This document shows, in pieces, positions 49,137 through 62,550 of a DNA stretch of 64,000 nucleotides. Where the stretch lies: the NCBI GenBank assembly GCA_029706075.1, contig JAINUG010000304.1, forward strand, positions 445,001 to 509,000. The letters run 5' to 3'. The stretch comes from Aldrovandia affinis. Its lineage: Eukaryota; Chordata; Actinopteri; Notacanthiformes; Halosauridae. The translations under genes and the position numbers were made by a program. Each line of letters starts with the position of its first letter. Position 1 is the first letter of the stretch. The notes beneath the pieces were generated by a model that was not told the DNA's origin, ran no database searches, and saw only the letters and a list, made by a program, of their open reading frames with translations.

Positions 49137-49189
<53 letters not shown>

Positions 49190-52100
49190 TTGAAGACAAA
49201 CTCGGTCCCACCCATGACCCGGGTGGAGTGAATCCCACGGCTATAGCGCCCCCTAGCGTAGATGGAGAAGGTAGGGTGCTTGCAGATGGGGTCAGAGTAG
49301 TGGTAGTAGTGGCCCTCCCAGGTGTTGTTGTTGTCGTGGAAGAGGAAGTGTCTGGTGAGGAAGAGAACTTCGGGGCGGACCTCGCAGCGCTGGCTCACCC
49401 ACTGCCCATGCAGGCCGACCGCCAGCTCCGCCCGGGGCGGCAGGATGGGCGGGTGGTGCTGGTCTGACCGGTAGATGATGCGGCATGCAATGCAGGCCTG
49501 GTCATGGTTCTGAAGGCAAGCCAGAGGCCAAACAAGGTTTAACACCTGACCTACGGAGTAGAATCTGCTTTCTGTTTCTGTTTAACATGCTTTCTGTGGT
49601 TCTGTGTGGCTCAGTAGGTACAGCGTGGCGCTGACAACGCTTAGGTTGCGGGTTCAATTCCCCTGGGACCACATACACTGAAAAATGTATGCATTCATTA
49701 CTGTGAGTCACGTTGGATAAAAGTGTCTGCTAAATGGCATATATTACATTATATTATTATTATATTAACACAATCCCTTTTCCAAGGCGACGTTCGATGC
49801 TGACCATGAAACTACTGCTACTACATTGTTCGAGCATTCAACAGCAATGTCCCACCCGGAATTTATATCCAAAACCCTCAACCTTTGGGTACAGCAGCCT
49901 ATCTTGAAATAATAACTTCTCTTGTTGCCACAGTTTGAGTTTTATGTTTATCTGTCATTCCTTTCAATGCTCAACACACCTATATGTTCATATACGTCAA
50001 AATATATTGTGTATGCTATATTAGTAAATATACTAAATAATTATTACTTTCTTCTAATACAAATTTTTACATATATTGTAGAATACATTTGACATATTTG
50101 CAAGTGAACATTATTTTCTCATGTATAGCAATGATAAATGATAAAGACATTTAACATTGTGAAATTGGCCATGCCATGTCCTCACTCAACAGTGTGGGTT
50201 TCATTTAGACTCTGCTCTTCCTGCTAATGACTAATTAAAAATCCTGCCAGTTTTTTTTCTGGTTTGGGACTGGAGTGTAGACCGTGACACACCCACTAAT
50301 CACAAATGAAAAGCCTATTGTTGATGATAGCTTTCTTACATGTTCCACCCCGGAGGGAACATGTCATATAAACACTGGCTGTGTCCTGCAATTAGTGATT
50401 TATGGGTGGGTCTAAGACACATTTTTTTGTATAGTGATTAAACGTGCAGTTCAATTTCCCCCCGTGCTGCAGCAGTCACAAACCGAAAAGCCCTCCATCC
50501 CTCTTGCATTTCCTAAGCAAAGGAGTTGTGCAGCACTCCTGTGTTTTTGGGGGTAAACAGCTTGCAAACATTCTAGCTATCCTGTGTAATTTGAGGGCGT
50601 TAAAGCACCAATTTAGACATGCGTCATATGGTTATAGGCTCCAATAAGAAACAAATAAAATTACAGTCCTAGGTAAACCCCCCCTTTTCATTTTTTTTTT
50701 TTTAAGTTGTGGTTTTTCTCTGCTGCTTCATTAGCTTTTCATTTAACTCTTTGATTGGTTGTGAGTGCTTTAAAAACATCTTAAAGGGCCAAGCGGAAAA
50801 AAAACAGAGGAAGACAACTGACGGCCTCAAAAAACTGAAAATGTTCCAGTGTGTCTTCTCAGCGTGATCACGCAATTTATGGGCAAAGAAAGAAAGAAAG
50901 ATAGAAAAAACTAAAATGCAGACTACGGTCTAAGACCCTAAACCCTTCCAGCTGGGCTGTCTTGTTCCTCTGACAGAGAGGCAGCTCATTGGGAGTTGTT
51001 TTGCTGTGATTCATACTCACAGCATTGCACTGCCAAAGGTGTATTTTTGCAATACGAGTCTCAACATTTATTACACACCCAATGAATTGCATAATTGTTT
51101 TCTCCTAGAGGACCCAGAATAAGGCATTCTTCCTTTCCCACTAGAAACAAAGCTTCCGGTGATATATCTTCTTGGCTGATGTGAATGTTCACTACGTTTG
51201 GTTTCGGTAAGGGAGAGGAACAAAAACAGAGTGTTAGAATTCAGTCTGCAGCGTCTAACCTTTAAGTCAGCAGTACCGGAAAGGATCCACACGCAGCCCT
51301 TACCTCATTATGTGCACATGTTTTCTATGATAAGGAATATATTTCCACATGCAGTGAGGTATGCACGTTCACAGTAGTCTCCGACGTAAAAATGCCAGAC
51401 TGGGAAAAGGCAGATCACAAGGTGCAGACTCCTTAAGCATAATGTGCAACATGTGTTAAGAAGATGTGTAGCCTCTTCAATCTCTGGAGGAATTTTCAGC
51501 TCATAAAATACAGACCTCCTGGCTGGTCCACCGAAGTGAGGCACAAGTATGCAGGACGTTGTATTGAACCCTCTGTACTGACTCTGTGTGCTCAGGAATT
51601 CAGAAGCTCCGGAATTTGCCGGCTATCATTACAATCAACATAGTTTGTCGGAAGAGTGAATATTTGGAGTGCAACCGTTTCCTGGACAATACAGTCAGGC
51701 CCTGGCATTGATAAGACATTGACAGTGCAATGAATTAAAAATGAATCTAAAGGTTTCCCCATGCAGACAAAACTATTTGGGGGATAATAATTACATTGAA
51801 CAGGACCAGAATAAAGGAGTTCCTTTATTTACTTCGGTATATTGTGGAGCACGCCTAAAGTTGGGGCTTCAGTCCATCTGCAGTGGATGGAACTGAATTT
51901 GAACTTGTGAAACCTAAAGCAACGCAATGGAAAAAGAGGACCTCAGCTAAATCTTTATTACTCTGCCCTTTTCAATGGCCACAATTTATGGCACTGGCGA
52001 AAGCTGGGATGTATCAGCGGGTTTCTGATTCGTGACATCCACAGTGGAATTTATTACAATAACATACATTCCCTTATCTCAACAAACATTGATTAACTTA

Positions 52101-55100
52101 ACGGTTTAATGTTATTTTTATTATCAATTTATATATTTTATATGAATTAAATCAAAATGACAACTGTACTTTTCAGGTTTGCACATCTCTACACAGTGCC
52201 ATTTTCATGTTGAATATTTGCAGATTTTTTTTTATGGAGGGGGGCTTCACAATGTCTCCCCATATATGGCAGATTCCAGTGAAACTGGCAGAAAATCAGT
52301 CAGATTTCATTTGGATTCATTTACACCACACCTACATATTGCAGCTTTTCAAGCTACAATGACATCTCAATTTGAGCTAAGAAGTACATATTGTATGCTT
52401 TGCAGCAAGTGGTTTTAATCATTTCCAGTTAGAAATTGGCATACCAATAAAGGATTTTTAATCCTTAACAAAAAGGATTTTGGCTGGATTTTTTGTAACA
52501 GAACTCGATGCATTTACCATAAGATGTTTTATTTGGATGCATTTCTCTTTGTCAACATTGATGTTCTTAGGATTTCAATGGGATTGGGATTTTCTTTAAT
52601 TTTTTTTTTTTTTTACAAAATAATGATATTATTTGAGACAAAGTAGCACTCCAAATCTCCTCCTTTTTTTCTGAACTAACTTTGAAGATGTCAAATCTCC
52701 TAAAGTGGCAGAAAGTCATTAGACACAAGTTTAAAAAACCTTCCTTTAACAGTGCACACTTCCTTTTTCTTATGTGGTGGGCTGGGACAAAATCTCATCT
52801 CTCAAGTCTGGTCTGTCTCCAGCTCATGTTAACCTTCTGATATGGCCTCAGGCATGCATGAAATCCGAACTGGAATTTGCTCCAGAATAATTCATATGCT
52901 GTACGATTCTAGAATTCTGAGAATACCGCCTGTTGATCACTACCAGAGATAAGTTTGGTTTCACGTTTCCTGTTCCTGGCACATAAGGCTGAAACAGAAA
53001 TTGTGTCCATTTCTACTTTTATGCTAATATAATTTTTTTGAAAGTTAGAATTCAATCTGAATTCAATCTCCTTAGTGTTCCTAGGAGACAAACAGGGTTT
53101 GGACTTGTGTCACCTGTTGCAAGAAGGCATTCCAATCATATTCTGAGTGAACAAGTAGTCAAATGTTTACACTTTCAAGCCAACTAGCATAGTAATAATG
53201 ATAATTTAGCAGTTCAGTTTTCAGTTATTAATCAGTGAATCACTGAACAGTGCAAATTAATTCACTGGGGAGATCATCCTCCTATGGTGGATTGAACACC
53301 TGTGGTCTACGTGCACCAGCTGCGTAAGTAATGCAGTCCTCCAGCAAAATTACTGAACAAATCAGCTGGTGGACTGAAAAGTAGTAACTCGCTACCTGTG
53401 TTCTGAAGAATGTAGTTTATGTCTGCGCTCTCCCAAAAAAGATGTTGCAGCAATAAACTACAAATATGTTTGTCCATTTCAAATTGTGAGGGAAAAAGGG
53501 ATAAAAAGATGTTCAAATGATGTTATGGTCAAAAATGTGTTGTTAAGCAGGAGGCCAGTGTTGCCAGATTAATAAAATTACACAAGTTACAATATGAATT
53601 TCTATGCTTCATAAATTCCCATCTCAAAAGTTGTTTTACAAATAATGTATAATGCAGTTAATAATGTTTTATTGTGCATTAATAAGCCAACAGTCACAGA
53701 CAAAAAGTGTTATGGTAATATCTGTCATTGAGGGTGTGTGCAAGAAAGTTTGAAGAAACTGCATTACATTAGCCATGCACAAACAGAGTGTAAAAGACCA
53801 TCTTGCTCAAGGTCTTGCAGTTGTGACCTTACCTCCAAGGCCAGTTCTCAAATTTAAATTCAAATACACCTCATTGGCATGACCACACATTGGGTATAGC
53901 ATTGCCAAAGCAACAGTTTACATGAAATGTAAATCGACAATCAACAACAGCTCTCACCTTGGCGTTCTGCAGCGCGGCCTGGTAGCTGGATGGCCGGTAG
54001 TACATCCTCTGTGCGGGCTCGGTGTGGATGTCACCCAGGAAGAGCTCCTCCACCAGCTGGTCCAGGTTGTGGTGCAGGTACTGCTTCTCCACCCGCAGCA
54101 GCTGCAGCTCGTGCATGGCAAAGTTGAGCCCCCGGGAGCAGTCGCAGCTCGCCTCCTCGCTCAGCAGGTCGTAGGCCACGCCGAGCTCCCAGGGCTCTGC
54201 CCCGCGGCAGCTGCGGTTCAGCCGCAGGCTGAGGTCCCTGGCGGCCACCTCGCTGTGGCACACCAGCTGGATCCGGTGGACCTGGTACTCGGCCTCCGTG
54301 CCCCCGCGAGTGATCCAGGAGGCCTGCCGCAGCCTCAGGCGACCACGGGTCACCAGTGTGTAGGTGGGCGTGGTGCAGTGGTTGTCCCCGTAATAGAACT
54401 GGTGGGCTTTGAAGGTCTGGTTATGGTAGAACCGGTAAGACCTGGTGATGAATTCTGGGCCAGGCCTCACCTCACAGCTGCCGGGACAAAACAATCATGT
54501 GATGTCGTCAACTAAAAGGACATAGGCACCTATTCATTCTAAAACTAAAAACAAAGGTGGGTGATGTCCCCACATGTCTGTTGGCTGACAGACCCAGACC
54601 CAGATGGTACAAGCAGAGTGTTTAGACAATGGAAGTCAACGCAGCCAAACTTTTTCAGTGTGTTCAAGGAACAGCTAAAACAATAGACAGAGAACAGGTA
54701 AGGACTTGCTTCTGTCTGGAAATTAAGGTTGATTCTATAAATCAGAAGCCACTCTGCCAGACACCACAAAGCCTGGCTAATCCTTAATCAGACGTCTCAC
54801 CTGGTGGACACCCAGTGACCCTCGATATTGGGGGGCATTTGCACGGAGATCCGCACCCCATTGTGGAGGTGCTTGAGCATGTGGGGACACTGGCTGTCCT
54901 TCGGCTGCCATCCAAAGTTCTTCTCCAGGGACAGAATGTTGGTCCTGCTGTCAGGGTAGTGCAGTGTCGAGCCTTCACCCCAACCTAAAGGGAACAGCCC
55001 AATCTCAGCCAGAGCCATACTATATCCAGCACTATGTCTACCCAGGAATTACAGTAGAGGGCAAAGGAGGATAGGATCAGTGTCATTGTGCCAATGCCTG

Positions 55101-58100
55101 TTTTGCATTATGTCAAGGTTCTCTGATTTAATAAGCAACCTCACTGGATAAGTTAAACTCATCACTGTCATCACTCTAGATAAGCTGGTGAGATATCTAA
55201 GAGGCCTTCTGTACTGTGTTTCTTAAAGACTGGAGTCACACATACTATGTAGTGTTTCAGTGGGATATGTAAAGGACTACAGCTATAGTTTAAATGAATA
55301 AAATATTGGTTCCAGATTCAGGTTTACAGTGTTAAAGTGCACCTTGCAGTATGGCATGACAAATCTCATTGACTGCAGAAGACTAATCTGAAACCTTAGA
55401 TGTAGGGAAGTCAAGGATTTTTGCCACAGGCAAAAATATTCCATGCTTATAAAATATGGATTCCTCAAAGGATTTATTCATTTTTTATATGTACTGAAAT
55501 GATATGCCCTGAAATGTGAGCTCTTGAGCTCTTTGTGACACGCATGGTTGCATCATTCACTTCCTTCCAGGTGTTCTGATGCGGTCGTATTGGTGTGATG
55601 GTTCTGATTTTGAGTAGTGTTATGGTCACACAATCCACTAATGATGAGACCAAGGCCTCATCATTTCAATATGGTGAATGTTTCCTTGGCCTGCTGTAGA
55701 TGTAGCGGAGACAGAAAAATGTTCTGTTTCAATCAATAAAATGTGATACAAAGTACAATTAACTTTACAGTTAATTTAGTACATTTTATCCCAACTGGGC
55801 TCATTTTAACTCTGTTACAGTGAAATTAACACCAAATCATTTTCTGTGCAAAGAAAGCTTTAGATAGATACTTGGCGTGTGCTTGTTATGTCCAACTTAA
55901 GGTGTTAATATGTTCATCTTAATATGTCCAGGTTAATTTTCTAATATTTTAGTATTTTTAAATATTTAGAAAACAGAATAAACTTCAAACCCAGGTTAGA
56001 TATGCATGTTAAATGACACCTTTTTCTTCTTCTTTTTGTCAGATTTTGTCCTGCTTTTGCTCCCAAATTTGTTAGCCAATTGTACCCTCTATTGATAAAA
56101 TGTCCCTCCCCCCACGAACCCGCCGCCTACAACTATGGGACCAGCCACTACACTAACTTTCTGTGCATGCGGCGAGCTTGTGCCGGCTTCCCCCTTCCCT
56201 GGGGTGGACAGCCAATTGCTGCCCCCTAGCAGTACTCCCGGCCAAAGCTGGACTGGTACAGCCGGGGAATCTAACCGCGACCACAGTGGGCAGCCTGCAC
56301 TCCGGGCGGGTGCCTTCACCATTGCGCCACTCAAAGGAGTGTTAAATGACACCTTTAAAAAGAGTGGATGCTAATGATAATTGAACCTGCCTGACTTCCT
56401 TCTTCATCAAATCCAGCCCAAGTAGTGTTTGTGTATAAGGAAACACAGGCCATGAGCCCCTGGCAGTGTATTTCAGCTGGTACCATTAGTAACACTGTGA
56501 AGTTTGGAGAGGACACTGTTTTATTAAAAGGATCCTTTTGGCTCTGTGAACGTGGCTGAGCAATTTGCACCTGCACTCTGCCTCCCTTGGTCTGTGAAAA
56601 TCTCTGGAAGGAAGCCAACGTCCTTGTTTGGGCTCCTGAAAAGTAGTAACATGGGTTCTCTGAGAGAACTTTAAAAGTTATGTAAACTCTCTTAACCTGA
56701 CTTGCCACCCCTACACAAATGTTAACAACTTTTTTTGGGAGGAAGGTTTGGGGATACATCCCCCTTGCCTTTTCCCTTTTTTTTTGTCACTGAAAAAAGT
56801 GCACTCCTGCAATGTAGCAAGACCTTTTCAGGACGACGCAAGACAAAAAACACTCAAGTCCCAAGAAGAATCTAAAGCTAGATTGTGGATATTTCTCAAA
56901 AATGACCAAATGTGAAGTGAAAAAGCACTCTATGAAGCACCAGCCAACAGGGACTACAAAGCACGCCAAAGGAATTGCCACAGGGATTTGATGCCAACGT
57001 GATTACTACAACAGTGACTCACGCATACTCATCACCAGCTTCAGAGCATGGTATGTCATTTCTTCTGTGCGCTGCTCTTCCCATAATGGACTACTGTTCA
57101 TTCTGCAGTCAACTCTATGAAATATCACATTTGATAATGCAAGCTAAATAAAAAAATTACAATTCTCAGTTTTTTTCTTCTTCTAAAGATTAGAAACATC
57201 CAAAGCCATCAGGACCCTTGTCAGAGCAGAGGTTTGAATTCATAAGCACTTTGGTTATTGAATCTCAAGCTCATTATTATTAATGCAATACAATAATGAT
57301 TACAAATGCAATCATTATTAGTACAATCCCATAGTACTGTACTTTTCTGTTTGACAAAAAAAGCCCACAAAAAACCCCAACCACAAACCTTATATCTGTA
57401 GTCTGCCCAGTGAAGCAGTGATTTATTATTATTGTGATTACAATTCTTATTATGACATTGTTGTGAACAACCATCTATGAACCATCAAATGCCTTGTATA
57501 TGAGATAACAGGGGAGATGGAGGAACTCCTTGTCACTCCTAATATTTCACCAAATTGTACAGAGCTATTTGTAACAAAGGCCAAAGAGCTCCACACTGCA
57601 GATTTTGGTTCCTTTACTACTTCCACCAGCCCTTGCCCTCTATCTAAAAGAAAAAACCCACGCAAGTTCCAGAGCTTAAAACCACCGACACCATTTCCAG
57701 TTGGCAACTTTGCCTTGGTGATGAGGTAACAGTTCTGGGCGCCTTGACAAACTCAAACTCCATCTCATTTAAAACAGAGAAAACCAAGGCTTGTCTGACC
57801 ACACAATTCCCTGATCTGATCCAAGTCTTAGTCTGAAAACCAAGCTCCCTTAGTGTATTATGCAAGGAATTTATCAAAACAGTACTATTTAGAAAAAAAT
57901 AGGTTGTGGCTACAAAGAGACATGTTCATTAGCATGATAATTGCTTCAAAACAAGATGAAGCAATACATACATTACTTTAAGAGATTATTATCACATCGA
58001 TTGTCGCCAAATGTAAGAACATCAGTACACTGCATTTATTGTGTTTTTACATTCCGCGTTATGGAGTAACCCTAACGGCACAACATGTGTCCCTTTTCAA

Positions 58101-59502
58101 ATTACCGTTGTGGTTTTGCTTTCAAAGTTTCACTTAGGTTTTTCCCCACTCTAAATTTACGGTACATAGTAATCCAGACTGACATTCAAGTTTTATTGCC
58201 GTTAGGAAAGGCTGCAATAATGTGTGAGTTAATTGAACGTTATATTCACTTTAACCCACTTTAGAATAAGTGCATTTTAAAATATCTATTTTTTTCAATG
58301 CTTGAGTTTATTTGAAGTTGCAGCCAAGAGTTGGCTTCTACTATCATTCCAAACAGATGGAATGGGTCAAACACAGTCCAATAATCTGGTTTCCCTCACG
58401 CTCTTGTTTCGGACTGAATGAAATTTCCTCGCTCTCACACTATTTCGATCTGCCTATCAGTATCGGATCGTCCTTCATAAATAACGATGAGTTAAATATA
58501 TGTAAATTATCGCATTATAATGCCAGATATGAGAAAAACGTCCCAATTGCATTAGATGCGCAGGAAATTGTTTTCAATACAAAGAGGTGTTGACAAACTG
58601 CAAGTAGCTACTGCAAATGACCAATGCACATGCTTAATGTAGCCTAGGCCTAAACACCTGGATCCTAATTTTAGAGTTCACTGCCCTCACTTTTAATATA
58701 TTGCTGGGAATACATCAAACCATCTGCTAAAGCTAACATTCTCATCGCATTACTTAAGCCTTTTGTATTTAAGCGGGTTGCCCAGACGGATACAGTATTT
58801 TATGTAGCTTTTGATTTAGCCTTTTTTTTATAACTTTAGCTTAACGTCTCTATACCTGCACAAATATTGCAGTAGAGCGACTGTATTTTCGGTTCAAAAT
58901 ATAGATTTGTTTCGGTGCTGTGTGCCATCTCTCCAGCAACAGTTGTAACTGTAGTCGGCACTCCGTTGTATACATAACTTAACGGTAGTTTAAAACGTTG
59001 ACCGAGGACCATGGAAATGACTGTCGTCATCACTGCTATCATTACAACAAGTTGAATACCACCAACTGTACGTCGTTTTACTAAAATGTCAGAATGCGAA
59101 AACACACACAACCGCGGCGCGCATAAAGTTATGGACGCGCTCCTGTAGCTCATGTGGAACTAATAAATTGCCCTATCTCTATATGCCTGCAGATATATAT
59201 TTAAATCATTTTTAGCGATAAGTCAACAAAAATCTGAGCTATTTTAAATGACCCGTTTTACTCTTAACAGTGCCGTGCACACTGAAGAAACTGAATAATT
59301 ATATTATGCTTTTCGTGCAACTCAGTGACTTCGTCCCTGAGTTAATTATCCAGATCCAATTTCCTAAATGAATTGAAAGATGTAGGCTACACAATTGTGT
59401 TAACGATCACAAACACTCGATTTTGAAGGATTGTTACTCACCAACAATAATAAGTAGTGGTGCTATGGAAATATGCATTGCCCTGAAGATAGAAAATAAC
59501 AT
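47928..59502 (-). CDS. apcdd1: APCDD1-family Wnt antagonist, with a C-terminal frameshift
   Basis: Five exons (minus strand): 59502-59442, 54984-54801, 54477-53958, 49509-49188, 48368-47928. A hydrophobic signal peptide ([20 protein letters not shown]) joins [14 protein letters not shown]. Then follow a first APCDD1 domain (about 60-255; [44 protein letters not shown]) and a second (about 256-475; [47 protein letters not shown]). Sequons are seen at NQT and NRS. The family is membrane-bound and blocks Wnt signalling at the cell surface. The frame entering exon 5 continues to 47713 and lacks the anchor; the +1 frame ends at 47928 with the hydrophobic [18 protein letters not shown] and gives about 508 aa, close to the family's 514. 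I take this as one extra base between about 48016 and 48060. Whether the copy is apcdd1 or the paralog apcdd1l is uncertain; the N-terminal half favours apcdd1. Confidence 0.9.
48478..48722. repeat. purine-rich tract in APCDD1-family intron 4
   Basis: GA-rich low-complexity DNA, for example GAGAGACAGAGAGAGGGGAA, is pyrimidine-rich on the gene strand. It lies about 110-350 bases upstream of the exon 5 acceptor. Confidence 0.85.
49138..49188. repeat. (CA)23 microsatellite forming a splice donor
   Basis: An uninterrupted CA run. On the gene strand the intron after exon 4 starts inside it as GTGTGTGTG, so the microsatellite provides the 5' splice site. Confidence 0.95.
49596..49748 (+). repeat. 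tRNA-derived SINE, second family
   Basis: Same family as 19139-19292: TGGCTCAGTAGGTACAGCGT, CGGGTTCAATTCCC, CATACACTGAAAAATGTATG and TTGGATAAAAGTGTCTGCTA. It is in intron 3 of the APCDD1-family gene, antisense to it. Confidence 0.85.
49749..53957. other. intron 3 of the APCDD1-family gene, no other feature seen
   Basis: Mostly AT-rich intronic DNA with several T-runs. I recognise no further exon or complete repeat. Confidence 0.5.
56020..56345 (-). repeat. SINE in intron 1 of the APCDD1-family gene
   Basis: The minus strand begins with a tRNA-like head (GAGTGGCGCAATGGTGAAGG, then CGCGGTTAGATTCCC) followed by GGCAGCAATTGGCTGTCCAC and a T/A-rich end. It has moderate similarity to the block at about 9220-9365. 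Confidence 0.65.
58856..59080 (-). CDS. possible exon of an ST6GALNAC-like sialyltransferase (membrane anchor and stem)
   Basis: An open frame (extending to an ATG at 59153) is bounded by a plausible acceptor (GACATTTTAG|, 59081) and a strong donor (GCAG|GTATAG, 58855), 225 nt with equal phase on both sides. The product has a basic KRR, one membrane helix ([20 protein letters not shown]), a stem with [11 protein letters not shown], and ends [14 protein letters not shown]. Type II ST6GALNAC enzymes have this order, with a CxxCA motif just before sialylmotif L. No exon with the sialylmotifs was found in this window, so this could be an early exon of a gene with very long introns, a relic, or chance. 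It sits between exons 1 and 2 of the APCDD1-family gene, on the same strand. Confidence 0.35.
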
Positions 59503-59720
59503 TTTGTTTGTGTTTTCTTTAGTATTTCCAATGTGTCTGCTGAACAGTAAAGCGGCGCTTTGAAATGTAATCCTTTATCGATATTCGAAAACAACGCTTT
59601 ACGGCCACAAAAAGTTCAGAAACTAGCGTCTGACAGTCGCGTTTCTCCACATCACTGGGTCGCTTATCTTTTATCCAGGGACAAGCAGCCCTGCAGTCGG
59701 GCTGACACTTGAACAAGCGA
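59503..59720 (-). promoter_or_regulatory. apcdd1: probable promoter/5' UTR of the APCDD1-family gene
   Basis: Immediately upstream of the signal-peptide exon. It contains a TCF/LEF-like CTTTGAA word (about 59559-59566). APCDD1 genes are known Wnt/beta-catenin targets, but one such word is weak evidence. Confidence 0.3.
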
Positions 59721-62546
59721 CGTAGCAAACCAATCGAAGTTCAAGTGCGAACTGCAGTCGTTTCCAAACTGAACGTAGATAGCGGCATCTTTGGCTTCTG
59801 CTTTCCATGTAGGCTACCAAGCCAGGGAGTTATGTCCATTAAAAATGACCGTGTTCCTCGTGCACTACACATTTTAAAAACAAGAATGGTCGTTGTGTCG
59901 ATATTAGGCTACATTGTTTAACGGAACCGCTACGATTTGCACTTCCCACCGTCCTCTGTCCCCGAACCAGAGATCTGCTCCGCAAGAACGGCAAGGAGGA
60001 GCAAAGAAGAGAGTCAGGGGTGTGGACTAGCGACTAGCGATATTCTTTATTGAAATCCGAATCTAAACCCCTCAAAGAGTATTATACATCTAAAGGGAAA
60101 TGACGTCTTAGTGCCCGAACCTCAAATAATAGACTAAATAGAATAGAAGTTCGCTGCAGTGGAATGCTCCCCGGAATGTTTTTCAGACTGCTGTGTTCAG
60201 CATTTAATACTATAGGCTATACATATATCATATTTAGACCTAAAATGTCCCTCAGTGAACCTATCGGATTCATAGTATTTAATGTAGATTGGTTCATTTA
60301 AATTTAAAATAGATTTGAAGTGAAAAATAGGCTACCGTTAACAGCATTAGATGTAAATTGCCAGTGCAGTGTCATTTACATCCCCACGTGTAATTTCGGC
60401 TGCAGGAATAGAGGTCTTCAAAGACAATGAGAATTTGATTTAAAAAAACAAAGGTTTTGTTGTTCCTGCTATTGCACATTCATGGTTGAGTGTGGGCTAC
60501 GCTTTGTAACCTTACATTGACCTTGCATTTGACCAAGGGAGCGAAGGAAGTGTGCTTTTTCACTGGATGGCGTGGACTTCAGTTGGGCATCCCTGGAGAC
60601 AAACGTCGCAAAGGTCGCAAACGTATGCCACCATATTCCCAAGGCGCAACTCATGCCCCTGTCCCTGAAATCCCTATGTTCACAGATAAGTCATATCAGA
60701 TGGCACTGAGGCTATCAGAAGTGAACCTGTTCGAGGTGCCAACCCGTTTTACATTAAATCAATCAATCAAATCAAATCAGATAGCCTGCGAAAATTCGCT
60801 TTTCACAAAAAGGGATCCTGTTGTCAAATATCTTTTTCATTTGTCAATGTATTTTTATTTAAACGTCTATTGAACTTTGGAAAACAGTTCATTGTAAAAA
60901 CTAGAAATATCTTACCAATCAAATTTCTCTTTAAATTGATCACATTAGGCTACTTCTCATGTAACCACAAGTTATAGTGTTTGGTCATCTGACCAAACAT
61001 TTTAGTTTCTAGGGGAAGTAGAGATAATGGCATGCGAGTTGATTTTGAAGTGTATCATTTACACAAATCCTGTTGAAAAAATATGTAGTCTATCATGCAT
61101 AAATGACGTATTTAACATAAGGCGTATTTCCCCCCCCAAATCCTCCATTAACTTAAAATGGGAACATGTACCGCAGAGAGCCTGATGCCTGTGCCCAGCC
61201 CACGAAAGAGGAATGAAGTCTCCGACAGTTTAAAACCACAGTGACCGAGGTCCTCTGTAAGAAAGGGACCAAAGGGAAACGTGGGCGACCAAGCTCTGGA
61301 GAGCTTCCACCTCATCATGGTCCCCGCGGTACATTTACAATGATGTTTGATGTTCAGGATAAATAATGCTGTGTTCTACAGTTTTTTTATATTGAGGTTG
61401 AGAGAGAGAAAGCTCTATTAATAAATGAATAAATAAATGAATACATCTGATGCGTTGGCAGACGAAAATAACGTTTTGTTTGTTCATTTTATTTTTTTCC
61501 TTATAACGCCCACCAAGGTAAGAACCATACACAGTAAAAAGGTAATTTGAGGCGGGTATCACCTGAGCCTGGGAAAGAAAAGGTTAGTGGGTTTTTGTTT
61601 TTGTTTGTTTTTGTTTTGTTTTGTTTTTACAAAGTGGACTCATTTCAGGTGGTCGGTCAATATAAAACAACATAAAACCAGCTCAGCCAGCTAATTATGA
61701 TTCTACGTCATGTGATCAAGCAGATCACTTAATGCATATGTTATCTGATGTGATTGGCTACTCTAAACTGCTAACAATACTATAACAAGCTGTAGGCTAC
61801 GGCAAAAACAGAAAAAAACTGTCTGCAAAACTTTGAGCAGATAATGACAACCTTTACTGAGGAAATCAGGGGCATTATTTGTCTAAACAAATGAAGGTCA
61901 GCATGACATTTACATATTTTAAATGCATCTTAGTAAGTAGTAGTAGTAGTAGTCATTTTGTTTTATCCCCAATGGGCAATTAGAGTGCAGCTTAAAACAT
62001 AAAACATAATGCCTTACAACACATCACTAGGGTGGCATTACCCCATGACATGCTTCTCATTCTCATTCTCAAAGAGCATTGACTGGAAGTTTAGCAGTGG
62101 CTGTGTTTTAAATGTAAAAACTGTGCATAAGTGTGAATCCATAGAGTATTGACTAACTTCTCTTAGCGAGTGGAGTTTAAGAAGTCAATAAATGTGTTGA
62201 TCCATCTTAAATGTTAAAGTACACACTGGGGCAATCCATTGAGCTTGTTGGATTGATTTTACATATGGGTTACTGTGCATATCTGAAGGGCCACTAGACC
62301 TGCGAGTGATCACCAGATAGAGCTTTATGCTTTATGTCCTGTTCCATTTTAAATGAATGGTTATGTAAGTTACACTACCTCTGAAGATGCTTCATTGCCA
62401 AAATTGAAAAAGCTTGGGCTTTTGTGATTTATTTTTTATTGGTTATAACATTCTTTGTTTAATCATTTTTAAGTTAGACAAACTAAAACAGTACATTGAG
62501 GCGTATGGTCTTCTGATGAACTGCTGAAAATGTGTATATGTAAAGT
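59721..62546. other. no gene seen
   Basis: Intergenic DNA. A short frame near 61240-61320 (KGKRGRPSSGELPP) is the only peptide-like patch and is too short to assign. A (GTA)n patch lies near 61932. Confidence 0.45.
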
Positions 62547-62550
62547 ATAT

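Noticed and set aside
53922..54515. A 197-codon plus-strand frame
   Set aside because: It is the antisense shadow of the GC-rich APCDD1-family exon 3.
59519..59728. A 69-codon minus-strand frame upstream of the APCDD1-family start as a coding exon
   Set aside because: It lies in the promoter/leader region, has no domain, and is not in frame with the signal-peptide exon.
61141..61330. A piggyBac-type transposase remnant (KGKRGRPSSGELPP)
   Set aside because: Too short and generic; surrounding frames are broken.
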